Below, piece after piece: positions 1 through 11,139 of a stretch of 64,000 nucleotides of DNA (positions are counted from its first letter, which is position 1; each line of letters starts with the position of its first letter). The stretch spans positions 114,448,267 through 114,512,266 of the forward strand of contig OY282605.1 in the NCBI GenBank assembly GCA_958298945.1, in the 5' to 3' direction. The DNA comes from Atherix ibis (lineage: Eukaryota; Arthropoda; Insecta; Diptera; Athericidae). The notes below the pieces were generated by a model. That model worked only from the letters and a program-made list of their open reading frames with translations, made no database searches and was not told the origin of the DNA. The translations under genes and the position numbers were made by a program.

Positions 1-1668
1 TTCGATTTCTTTTGCCAAAACTACCAAAATACAATAGAATTTCCAAAAACGAACAATATTTTCATTAATTTTTTCGATAAAATAAAAATGGGGAAAAACT
101 AACAATTAAAAAAAAATACAAAAAATACTATAGGAAAATTTTAAATGAAAAAAAAAAAATTAATACTATTTGCAAATAATACAATTTTGCGGTATTATGA
201 CGTTTTGTTTGGTTGGAAAATGTCAGGAAGATTGATTAAGATCGAACATTTTAACTTTGAAATGTGTAAGATGATGGCGGGGCCATTATTCTGATTATTG
301 CTCGTTTGCCGGTTAAATTGAATTGTTCAAATTTCATCATTAAAACTGTTTTCAAGTTCGTAAAGAGTAAACAATGGATTAGCTTCCGGTGTTATAGTGT
401 ACGACTGTTTTCGACTGGTGCCAATAAAAGTTTAATGTGCGACTAGACAAGACAAGAAAAGACCACATATTCTCTTCTATGTGGGACCTTAAAACTTCTA
501 TGTTAAGAGTTTTAATAGTACATACGAAAGCATGTATGTATGTAGGTAGATAGGGCCTTTTGAATTTTTCGCCATTTCATCTAAAAGAACGTTAAAATAT
601 CGAAATGAAAAAATACGGTTCACTGTGTGAAAAGACATTAAATATGAACCGAAACGAAAATCTTTGCAAGACGTGAACCTATTTTTGTACGAATGATGTT
701 TATATGGTATGCATGTAGATATTTTTATGGATCTATCACAAAGGTACAAGGGCAATGATCCTCGGCCATTTCTGCATATTATAACTTATAGTGCGGGTTT
801 ATTTTAATGGATATTCATATTCCTCTTTGAAGGTGGATGGCACGCTTCCATAAACCATTTATCATAATAATGATTTCTTCTGTTAACTCACAATCATTGG
901 CCACGTCCTTATGATGAACATTTGTAAGGGCGAATTATGCGGTCAGGCAGTTTGAACAATGGTGCAATTAAATGTGATTCTCTTCCTATCTTCAATGGTA
1001 TGTTAATGTAGTAGTTTAACTGCTTAGCTAAATTTTTATCTATACAATAGTTAGATAAAACAGAAAAATATAAAAATATATTAAAATAACAAAAGTTAGA
1101 TAAAACAGAAAAATTCTCTTAAATTTTATGTTTACTTTCAAATAAGAAATTATAGAAAATAAAATTGTTGACAATAATATTGAGAAGGCAAGTTTTTTTT
1201 GGGACGCACATAAAAACTTTTTTTTTCTTTAAAAAAAAATAAAATTGATTTTATTACTAAATAAAATGAAAAAAAGGTAAAAAATACTAATCGGAAAGGT
1301 GAAAAAATAAATTTTTGTCTATGGAAATTCTGGTACTACCATCGTGGACACTCTCAAATAGCGATTGCGCAAACCAACTAAGTGTTCGATTTTTTTTAAC
1401 ATCGTAATTAGAACAGTTTAGTTAATGCTGAAAAAGCAAAATGTCACTCACCGCATTATAAATTGAGAATTGAATCAGTTTAATTTATTTTAATTTAATA
1501 ACGAGTAATTTAAATAGTTTTTTTTTTTTTTTTGAAAATAAGGTAAAAGTTGTTTTAAACTTTCAAAATAAATCGAAAACCTTTTAGAATTTTAATTTTA
1601 AAACCATTAAATGTGATAAAAGATAGAAAATATAAATTTACGGATTTAGTTTTAAATTATTTTTCAAA
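1..1668. other. AT-rich intergenic sequence, no gene seen
   Basis: Homopolymer A/T runs and short open frames only. No frame shows a recognisable domain. The short frame around 498-755 (minus) has no family signature and is probably chance. Confidence 0.6.
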
Positions 1669-1670
1669 TA

Positions 1671-2964
1671 TAGGGTGGACCATTTAGAAGTTTCAATTTA
1701 AACAGTAAATAAAAAAAGCTAGTATATATTTTTTCAAATTTCCAGTTTTATTAAAAAGATTGAACCTTGAAATTTAAGAATGAAAAATAACATCATTTAA
1801 ATGACTGTCCACGGCTGGCGTTACAGTACCCCATTCGCTCGACCCAATTTTTTAGTACATTTTCAATTGCCTGGGCCTGTATCTCTTCAATGGCAACTTT
1901 GATTTCGTGTTTCAAGGCCTCAATTATCTCTCGATGGCTTGCGCAATATTTATCCTTAACGGCTCCTTACAGAAAATAATCCAACGGGCTCAAATCACAG
2001 CTCCGAGGCAGCCAATCAGAATTTCGGCTGATTATTCGGTTTTCGAAAGTAGTGCCCAAAATTTGTTTGTTACGTTGGCTGTGTGGCAAGTGGCCCCGTC
2101 CTGTTGAAACCAAATGTCGTCCATGCCATTCTCTTCAACTTTTGGAAACAAAAGTTCGTTGAGCATGCCACGAAAGCGCTCACCATTGACCGTAACGGCG
2201 GCTACTTCATCGTTTTCGAAGAAAAACGGGCCAATGATGCCTCCACTCCAAAATCCGCACCAAACCGTGACTCGTTGTGGATGCATCGGCTTTTCTATAG
2301 TGAGGTATGGATTTTCTGAGCCCCAGATGCGACAATTTTGTTTGTTGACATACCCACAGAGGTGTAAATGGGCCTCATCCGAAAAGATGATTTTTCGGTA
2401 AAAATGCTCATCTTTGGCCAATTGATCTTGAGCCCTTTGGGCAAACCGACTGCGCATCGGATGGTCATGCGGCTTTAGCTGTTGGACTAATGGAACTTTG
2501 TAAGCTTTCATAACGAGGTCTTTGTGCAAAATTCTCAACAGAGAAGTACGAGAAATATTCAATTCCTGAGAACGGTGATGAGTTGATGTTAATGGATGAT
2601 CACTATCATTTTCAGCAACGGCGAAATATTCTCGGCCGTATGCACTATCTTAGAGCGGGAACGAGTTGCTTTGGCAACCAACAAACCAGTTTCGCGAACT
2701 CGCTTCACGAATTTATCCACAAGTTGATGTGATGGCATTCGATCTTTGCTCATTTTTATTTTAAATGTCTCACAGTTTGGGTTGAAGACTCACCACTTTG
2801 GAAGTAAGTTCTCAATATTTCCCAGTTTTCTTCAAGCGTATGGATTACCATTTCGTAAAATTCTGACTTTCAACTAACAATCTGTCAATTCGTGTTGACA
2901 TTTAACACTCTAGTACTTAAAATAAATAGTAGTTCAAAATGGAACCGCTAGATGGACCACCCTA
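1671..2964 (-). mobile_element. DD41D (rosa-like) Tc1/mariner-superfamily transposon
   Basis: A complete 1.3-kb element bounded by inverted repeats: the left end reads TAGGGTGGACCATTTAGAAG and the right end, on the other strand, TAGGGTGGTCCATCTAGCGG. Each end is flanked by a TA (1669-1670 and 2965-2966), the expected target duplication. The transposase lies on the minus strand. The domain layout and catalytic spacing match the DD41D group first known from the rosa element of fruit flies; that assignment comes from family knowledge. The coding region is frameshifted, so this copy is dead. Confidence 0.85.
1774..2851 (-). pseudogene. Frameshifted DD41D transposase
   Basis: The longest open stretch, 176 codons at 2032-2562, carries the transposase core. 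The first catalytic Asp is residue 62 (in SDEAHLHL) and the second is residue 155 (in QQDGATCH), with the family block WCGFWSGGIIGPFFF between them. The third block, PRSCDLSPLD, follows in another frame after about position 2035, giving a spacing near 41 residues. The N-terminal helix-turn-helix region can be followed back to an ATG at 2851 but is broken by frameshifts near 2755 and 2580. The natural stop appears to be at 1774-1776 in the restored frame. A cut-and-paste transposase in origin; this copy cannot make a full protein. Confidence 0.8.
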
Positions 2965-2966
2965 TA

Positions 2967-5569
2967 TAAATCTTGATGAAAATTGGTTGATGGATCTTGT
3001 AAAAATATTATTTTCTGATCTTGAAAATTTTAAATGCAATGTTTACTCGACTCAAGAGTCGTATATTTTTGACTCAAGAAAATGGATTTTATAGGAAATT
3101 TATTTTTATTTTTCTAGTCCATAAGTCCATATTGGTTTCAGTAGATTATTACAAAAAAGACCTTTGCTATCTATTTCTAGTCCGTAGGTCCAAACTCGTG
3201 TCTTTTATACTTTACCTGTTGAGCCAATTTATAGAAGGTATAAATTTGAAATTGCAAGATTTAAGAAGCCTGGTTTGTTTGCTTACTATACGCAAGGCTC
3301 ATAGATTTAATTATTATGAAAAACAAGAAAAAAATTTTCAATAAAAGCAAAAATAATAAATGATTATCCAATTTGGGTATTAAATAATTAAGTTAAACAA
3401 AACACATTTTTATAGCAAATTTTTCTATAATATTTATTTTGAGAGTATTTATAAAACTTAACTATTAAAGTAGTAAATAATATATAATATTATAGGGGTC
3501 ACTTGACATCACCTAAAAAAAACTTGAAGGCCACTTGACTTCACCAAACCTCGATTTATGTGCGTTCTGTAAAATGCTTGCAGTGCAATTTTGTTAAAAT
3601 TAAATACAATATTGCACCGATAAAAAATAAAGTCATTTTTCGTTGATACAGCGGCTTTTTACAGTTAATTGTGAGTTCTTTTTTTAAAAATCGAGTAATT
3701 TTAATATTTGATTTTATCAGTTTTTAATATTATTAATAGTCTTAGTAATATTTATGGAAATGGTCATTCAAAGTGTTAAGTTAAAATGTGCAAAACTCGC
3801 TGAAAATTAATATAAAAATAATATTTGAAAAAATCAACAGCTTATTATTAAGTTGTCCAAACTACATTTGGAACTGAATAAATATGGTAGGATCCCCCCC
3901 CAAAAAAAAAAAAATTACGATTGCAAATTAACAAAATTTACTGCATTCGAATAAGCCTAATTTTTCGGGTGTAATGCAAATGCATCACGTCGATTGCTGT
4001 GCGAATACACCATTTGAGGGTATAAGCTAATTTCGTGCAGTGGATTTAAGATACCTTTTTAAGCCCATCTGTGTTAAAAGTATTGGTCTCTTGCAGAAAA
4101 AAAAGTCTTACATATATTGGGTACTATATAATTTTGCTGTCAAAACAAAACAGCGAGCCGCTATTAAATTAAATCGAATTTTTCACCTCGTCGTCGTAAA
4201 TTTCACGTGTGAATGTGGAGCTTTCGATCGTATTTTAGATTGTGTAAACTTTATAATCTCATAAAAATCTATATTAATAATATAATTAGAACTGGACAGC
4301 TAAGGTTAATATCTTTTCTGTAAATCGGACTCTTTCATATCTCGATTCAGTATCTTGAATATTCGCTGATCGTACAACCGTGACAGCTGCAATAACGAAA
4401 AATATGACAACTTAATTTTGATAGATTGAAAGATGAGCTGCACTAAATTCTTATGGAGTAGATAATCTACCTTATTTTTATACCAACAAAAAATCAAAAG
4501 TAATAAAAGTATAGCCATCTTTGATCAGATTAATAGTCCCATTTTTGTAAAATATAAAATTACCATCGACAAAGAATATGACATTATTAATGATGAAACG
4601 GAAATTATTAATTTGTTACAATTTATCAGATATCCCTAACCGATGAAGGTGTTTTACAAAAAATCCTGAAATCAATGAGTGATCATTCTTTAAGAGTTCG
4701 AATGTAGAAAAAAAATTGAATACAAAACGAAATTCAGTTTCATTTGATAAGATAAATTTCTGCAAACTCAGAAAGTAAACCATTTGTCCTGTTTGACTAT
4801 AAAAAATATATGAAAAAAGATAATATTTGATAACTTTAGTTTAAAAGAATTTAAAAATAAATTTGCTAGATCGAGTAGGTTTGAGACTTACATATAAAAA
4901 TATCCTGCCAGAAAATGGCCTTTAAAGCTGTCGGTACTAATGTTACTTAAAATGATAACCAGGAAAAAATACATACTTTGGAATATCATTTATAAAATGC
5001 TTACGACTGACATAATAACAATGATTAAAAGAGCAGAAAATACAGTGGATTAATTTGGAAAAGAAAGGGACAAAAACAATAATTAAATTTACTATTTTAT
5101 TAAGTCATAAAAATAAAAAATCCATAATAGGGTTCAATAGGATTTAAGTAAGATTTTAAGATGAAAAAGTAAGATAATTCTCTAATATTTACTTAACACG
5201 GAGAAATTGCAATTGGTTAGGACTTTAATCACCTAGCCCTATTTGGTTTTTTTTTTAGATTTTCTAAAATAAATAAAAAAAATATCTTCCTGTTTTTATA
5301 TAAAATATATTTGACGGTGTTTTTTCTAGAATAATTTTTTATTTTCTGCCACATAAATTAAAAAAACAATTTTAAAATTTTAACGAAAAAGTAATTTTTT
5401 TTGGCGACTCATATGCAGATCAGGAAATATTCCTTGAATTGGATAATTTTCCTAATAGATGGCGTTGATAAATATTTTTTGGACATGAAAAAAAAAATAT
5501 TTTCGTGGAGGGTATGTGGAGGAAAACACCCATCGATGTTACCTCAGAACAGGGTAATTTTATTTTATA
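2967..5569. other. AT-rich sequence, no gene seen
   Basis: Long A/T runs, including a C7-A13 block near 3893-3913. Short open frames at 3021-3344, 4040-4264 and 4306-4518 have no recognisable motifs and A/T-driven composition. Nothing supports a gene. Confidence 0.5.
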
Positions 5570-6427
5570 ATTTTAGAGAATCTCTCGGCTATCGCCGTTT
5601 TAAACGTCGGTGGGTGTATACTGGACGGGTGGGAGTGAAATGTTCCCTTCCTAACGGATTAGGGTGGAAGGATAGATGCGAATGGAATTTTTTACATCAG
5701 GAGATGCATAGTTCACGAACAAATGGAACATTTAGACTATGGTGGATAACAGTGTTTTGCACATAAAAGGGGGCATTGACAATTTTACGAAGGATTCGGG
5801 ATTGTAGGGATTGGATTGGAAGGGAGTTGGAATGCTTAGTCGAATCCCAAAGTTCTAGACCATATGTCCATATTGGTTTCACAACCGTATTGTATAGCAA
5901 TAGTTTACTTGTTGTTGTAAGTTTTGATTTACTATCTAGGAGACGTAATAATTGTTTGTATCGTCCGTTAAGTTGACGTCTTTTAGTTTTCGTATGAAGG
6001 TTCCAGGTTAACCGTTTGTCGAATATAAGTCCAAGGTAACGTACGCTATTTTTTTGTGGAATAATACTGCCGTTTAGGGTTATGTCGGGAATTTGTTCTC
6101 GGCAGAGTGTGAAAGTTACATGAGCAGTTTTTGAACCAAGTTTCTAAGGAGTGGATATGGTTCTGTAGGATACTAATGGCTGTGGAAGGATCTTTGTGAT
6201 GTGTCAGGATGGCTATATCGTCAGCATATGTTGCGGTAAGGATGTTGTTGTAACAAGGAATGTCATGGGTATAAATGTTATATAGGATAGGACCTAGGAT
6301 ACTTGATTGAGGGACACCGGCATTTATTGGATAAATGTCAGAGTACACAATATTTTCAGCTACCTGAAAATATCGGTCTGAGAGATAAGATTTAAGGATG
6401 TGGAAATAGCCCGAGGGTAGGACTCCC
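5570..6427 (-). pseudogene. 5'-truncated Jockey-like LINE, RT C-terminal part
   Basis: On the minus strand a reverse transcriptase is readable from about 6427 downwards. It has the motif-4 block (AGVPQSSILGPILYNIYTHD), the catalytic YADD box (ATYADDIAIL) in the 6046-6348 frame, then the thumb/C-terminal block (YNTVVKPIWTYGLELW) at 5697-5900. The frames are separated by shifts. The same domains occur in the longer Jockey element at 28.3-32.5 kb with moderate similarity, so the two are related but distinct families. The 5' part (endonuclease and fingers) is missing, as is usual for incomplete reverse transcription. The 3' end is uncertain. Confidence 0.8.
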
Positions 6428-6577
6428 TATAAATATTTTTGAAATTTTTTTCATAATAGCATTAACGATTATTTATTACAATATTTTTAATGTACATTAA
6501 ACTGTCATTTTAATGTATACAATAATTTACCATAACAGAAAAAAAATAAAAATAATAAAATTAGTTAATAATATATA

Positions 6578-7822
6578 CGAGGTAGCTGACTTTCTGTTCA
6601 AAAAGTATCGCGCATTTTGTGTTTTTTGAAAAATTATTTATTGATTCATGAACATCTATTTTGTACCCTTCAAAGTAATCCCCACCAGATATTATACACT
6701 TGTGCAAACGTTTTTCCAAATCCTCGAAGCACTTCAAAAAATCATTTTTTGTGATCTTGTTCAGTTCCTCCTTCGATGCCGTCTTTATCTCCTCAATCGT
6801 AGCGTAAAGTCGTACTTTCATGGGGCTCTTCGGTTTCGGGAACAAGAAAAAGTCACAGGGAGCCAGATCTGGGGAATACGGTGGCTGCGGCATTATTAGT
6901 GTTCTTCTACACATCCGGGCGTTTCTGGCGGTTTGCTTCGCGCAACTTGCGCATAACTTGCAGGTAATATTCCTTATTGACCGTTCTACCCTGTGGCAAG
7001 AACTTATGATGCATCAAGCCCATGCAATCGAAGAAAACTTTAAGCAAAACCTTCTTATTCGACCGAACTTGGCGCGCTCTTTTCGGTCTTTGCTCGTGCG
7101 GCAGCTTCCATTGGTATGATTGAGCTTTGGTTTCCACATCATAACCATAAACCCATGATTCGTCACTAGTTATGACCCTCTGGAGCAAATTTGGGTCATC
7201 GTGGACAGAGTCCTACAGCTGCTTAGCAATGTTAATGCGATACTGTTTTTGGTCGAAATTGAGCAATTTTGGTACGAAATTCGCGACAACCCGTCTCACG
7301 ACCAAATCATTGGTAAAAATTTAATAGCATGAGCCAATCGATATGTTTAAGTCCTCAGCAACTTCTCTAACGGTGATTCAACGATTGGCCAATACTATTT
7401 TCTTCACTTCATTATGGTTTTCTTCTGTTGTTGACCTGCTCGGGCGTCCGTCACGCATTTCGTCATTCACATCTTCTCGGCCTTCTGAGAACATTATGTA
7501 CCACCGATAAACGTTATTTCGGTCCAAGGTAGCTTCACCATATGCCGCAGTCAACATTCGGAATGCGTCCACGCAATTAATTTTGTTTTTCACAGAAAAT
7601 TTGATACAGATTCTTTTATATATTTTTTAGAATGGGCAAAAATCGAAGACAAGCCAAAACACGTGCAAGCAAAACAGCTGTCAAAAATTAACTGAACATT
7701 TAAAATGGCCGAACTTGTCGGCATAAGTGAGAGATATGAGTACTAACGTAAGGCCATAAAAAAAACGAAAATCGAATATACGTAAACCGCGGAAATTCCC
7801 GATATTTTTTGAACAGACCTCG
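6578..7822 (-). mobile_element. mariner (DD34D), family 'CGAGGTCTG', full-length but decayed
   Basis: The right end read on the minus strand begins CGAGGTCTGTTCAAAAAATA. The left end has CGAGGT, an insertion of about 10 bases, then CTGTTCAAAAAGTATCGCG. TA flanks both ends (6576-6577 and 7823-7824). At 1245 bp it is close to a full mariner. Four more copies of this family are in the window (18.6, 36.9, 43.1 and 56.4 kb). The family has typical mariner transposase blocks; I do not assign a named subfamily. Confidence 0.85.
6648..7627 (-). pseudogene. mariner transposase remnant lacking the second catalytic Asp
   Basis: The N-terminal DNA-binding part is open at 7378-7593 (NVYRWYIMFSEGRED, DGRPS), but the family ATG near 7627 has mutated to ATA. 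The catalytic part is open at 6907-7188, with the first Asp in ITSDESWVYGYD. It then runs into a deletion that removes the block with the second Asp (HHDNAPAH in sister copies): the sequence jumps from QKRPDV to TLIMPQPPYSPDLAPCDFFLF, which keeps the third Asp. The stop after DVHE is also lost. At least three lesions, so inactive. Confidence 0.8.
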
Positions 7823-7824
7823 TA

Positions 7825-9340
7825 ATTGAAGTCGAAGGAACAATAAACGGAAAATTTTTTAGATATTAAGCAAGAAAGCAAGAAAAAAGAAGTAATGAAG
7901 CGAATGCAATATAAATTTAAAAAAAAAGTATAAATATTATCAATATACCAAAATATCCTGTCACCATTGCTATAACTTATGTAGATGACACCCTACTGAC
8001 ATCATATATTAATCCTATTACTTCCTTCAATATTTATAAAAAAAAAACTACATCGTCTGAAACTGTGGATCTGATTAATGAAGTGCAGATGAAAAGTAAA
8101 CGAACAAAAAAGTGTTTACGTAACTTTTACTCTCAATGGTAATATAATAACTCCAACAAAAATATGTGTATTATTTATAGATTATATATTGCAAAATTAT
8201 TAATCTAAAAGAATGTGTTCTTCTGTTCATAGTTTGAAGATTGCAGCTCTGCTCTTTGATAGCTAATACAAAAATATATTTTAATTATTATTTAAGGCAA
8301 ATATTTGCTTATTTTAAATTTGTATTAAAATTGTTCAATTACCAAATAATGTAATAAAATTATAAAAATATTCTACCGTAGCTACTATTCACAAAGTATA
8401 TGGGGCTCCAAAAAACCACAAGTGACTGTAGAGGACTCATTTTCTCCGAAAAAGCAACTTTTTGGTGCTCATTTTGGTGCAGCTAGAATTTAGCTTATAT
8501 TACTAAATATAATATAATTTTGGTGCTCATTTTGGTGCAGTGTCTCCTTTTTTAAAAATTGAAAAAGGAGACACCGTTAAAGTCAATTCTGAGAGTTATG
8601 GGCCAGGATCCTCAGTAACACCTCTCATCGCTAGAGATGGTAATGGAAACGATAACCCTAATTAAATACCAATAGTTGAAGTAGCATCGATGAAAGTTAG
8701 TTCCCCCTTCACGTTCTGCGTTTTTTAATAATAAACTTGCTCGCTTCTCATAGTAGCAATACAGATACGAATATCTAATTAATTTCAGAAAAACAAATGA
8801 AAACGGATTAAAAAATAGAAATTATTTATTTTATGATAATTTATATATTTAAAAAAAAAATTAATTTTATTCTTTTAAATAAAGCTTTTTTTAAAATAAA
8901 ATTTTTAAGGGATGTTGTCATATAAAAAAGAGTAAAAAAAAGGTTTTTTTTAAATTATCATTTCAAGTAACATTAGTACTAAAACGTATATTGTAAGTGC
9001 CAGGGTACTAAAGGCCATTTGGCAACAAAGTATAGAAAGGAAAACTGGATTTTTGGAAATAAGCGTAGGACCATGCCTCAATGGGATTCAAACCCACGAC
9101 CTTTTGGATATTAAGAACTCTGCTTACAAGTTTTTATAAAAATTAATAAATGTTATGAAAATACTATAAATTATAAGTATTTTCATAACATTTATTAATA
9201 ATAAATTATAAGGAGAAGAAGACAAATTTAAAACTACAAAAGTAAATCACTTTAATTATAATTTATCGATGTTACAAACTCTGAGTAAGGTCTTAGCTTA
9301 TACTGTATACCTCATAAAAGTATTCTCTAATCAAATCTAA
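7825..9340. other. Gene-free stretch with short repeats and hairpins
   Basis: AT-rich sequence. A 23-base element (TTTTGGTGCTCATTTTGGTG and flanks) occurs twice, about 58 bp apart (near 8460 and 8518). It is followed by a 13-bp hairpin (8540-8552 with 8562-8574). A perfect 23-bp hairpin lies at 9143-9198. No coding region recognised. Confidence 0.55.
9143..9198. repeat. Perfect 23-bp inverted repeat (hairpin)
   Basis: The arm 9143-9165 is exactly complementary to 9176-9198, with a 10-nt loop. The arms read TTAATAAATGTTATGAAAAT and continue. No transposon domain or target duplication is visible around it. Confidence 0.8.
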
Positions 9341-9344
9341 TATC

Positions 9345-11135
9345 ACCGGACGAGCCAGCATCCTATCGTCCACTTTGCATGCTGGATTCGGACAGGAAGA
9401 ACTTGGAGCTGATAGTGGTCGACAGATTCGAGCAATACATCGATCCTCAACTTTCCGAATTTCAATTCGGATTCAGGAAGAGGAGATCGACCATCGACGC
9501 GTTGGAACTAGTCACGAACATCGCAAACGAAGCCATCTCAGGAAAGAGATGGAAAGGCGGTTCTAAAAAGTATTGCCTCATTGTCACCCTGGACATCAAG
9601 AATGCGTTTAACTCGGCCCGCTGGGATCGAATCTTTGAGGCTCTTGAGAACATGGGGGTGCCCAACTTCCTACGGAGGATGGTCAGATCATACTTCAGTG
9701 ATCGACTACTGCACTACGAGACCGAGGATGGACCAGCGAAATGGATTTTTTGACTGCTTTATGCAAACTTATGTCACTTGCCATAGAAAGCTTAAAGTGC
9801 AGGAGTGACAGACGAAAGAGGCGAAGTATGAGGTCACAGGAGGGGTACCTCAGGGCTCTGTCCTGGAGCCACGCTTGTGGAACGTCATGTACGACGGCCT
9901 ACTCGATCTGGAATTACTGACGAACACAACACTCGTGGCTTTCGCGGACGACGTAACGGTTGTCCTTGTAGCCAAACACCTGGAGGAACTGGAAGCCGCA
10001 TTCTCCACCACCATCCGGAGCATAAGACAGTGGATGACATCGGCAGACCTGTCTTTTGCGGAACATAAGACCGAGGCACTCCTTGTGAGTAGCCGGAAGA
10101 AAATGGAGACCATCAGCATAAGAGTAGGCGACCACGACATCCGGTCGTTACCCTACATCCGGTATCTAGTAGTGGTCTTGGATCCCAGACTCAACTACAA
10201 AGAGCACATCTCCAGCGTCAGCAGGAAGGCATCAGCAGTACAGGGCGCACTTTCGCGGATAATGCCCAATATCGGAGGCCCCAGGCAAATCCGAAGGCGA
10301 CTACTGGCAACCAGTGTGGGCGAAAGACAATGTCATCAGTCCAGCGGCTCTCAGCGATCAGAGTAGCGTCAGCATACCGAACGGTATCACACGATGCGGT
10401 CAACGTCGTGGCATCATGCCCACCCATCGACATCCTGGCAGGAGAGTGTGAACGCCAACATTGTAGGAAGAAGGAAGAGCGGCGAAAGGTCCTCTGTGAA
10501 GAGGAGAGACCCGAGAGTCTTCGCCTCTGGCAAGAGAGATGAGATAACTCGACGAAGTGGACTCATCGGCTGATCCCAGATGTTACCAAATGGGTCATTC
10601 GCCTGCACGGGGAAGTCGGGTATTACATCACCCAACTCTTGACTGGGCATGGATGCTTTCGGGCATAATTGCACAGATTCAAGGGAACTGACTCCCCAAA
10701 CTGTCATCATTGCAGCGATGTGATCGAAGACGCATAACACGTGTGCTTCCAGTGCCCTTTCTACAAGGGGACACGGGCAGAACTGGACAGATATCTGGAC
10801 CGTTCCATCAGTCCAGAAAACATAGTGGAGTGCATGCTGAAGAGCCAATCGGCTTGGAACAGAATTGCAGAGTACGCGGAATCCATTATCAAGGATCTCC
10901 ACACAACGTCATAACAAAGGGACAACAGTAGCGTCAAATAAGAACGCCCCGGCGAAGTAGTATTTACAAAGAGTGCCGCCGGGGAACCATCGTTCCGGGA
11001 GCAAGGTTAGAGGTGCAGGTTAGGTTTTAGCGAGGTAAAAATCCCGTATAACTCGTCTGGCAGGAAAAATTTCCAGGCGAGTACCTTTCGAAGGTTTTCC
11101 CCTGTACCTCATTAATCTAAACATAAAAAAATAAT
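9345..11135 (+). pseudogene. R1-like LINE fragment: RT to C-terminal zinc knuckle and 3' tail
   Basis: Plus-strand reverse transcriptase starting in mid-domain (PDEPASYRPLCMLD), so the element is 5'-truncated. The 9379-9753 frame has the fingers/palm blocks (FQFGFRKRRSTIDALELV, VTLDIKNAFNSARWD). After a small insertion the 9875-10366 frame has LVAFADDVTVV, the catalytic box, and the thumb (LPYIRYLVVVLDPRLNYKEH). Further frames give the C-terminal Cys/His block (HCNDVIEDA, then HVCFQCPFYKG near 10740) and a tail ending about 10910. A 3' UTR runs to an A-rich end near 11120-11135. Several frameshifts and stops; inactive. The clade call rests on the RT blocks and the C-terminal CCHC region. Confidence 0.8.
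9741..9825. other. 80-bp insertion inside the R1-like RT, with GCGAA duplication
   Basis: The RT reading frame is clean before and after this segment. Removing it joins ...GPAK to YEVTGGVPQGS. GCGAA is present at 9736-9740 and again at 9821-9825, consistent with a 5-bp target duplication. About 60 bp of the insert (from ATGCAAACTTATGTCACTTG) recurs, diverged, at 14937-14999. It has no coding potential; it could be a very short nonautonomous element. Confidence 0.6.
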
Positions 11136-11139
11136 AATC

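Noticed and set aside
9060..9115. tRNA-like sequence on the minus strand with a good B box (GGTTTGAATCCC)
   Set aside because: The T arm pairs, but no anticodon stem can be formed and the A box is poor. At best a tRNA-derived remnant.
10414..10902. 162-codon open frame on the minus strand
   Set aside because: It is antisense to the R1-like LINE C-terminal region, which explains the sequence; no motif on the minus strand.
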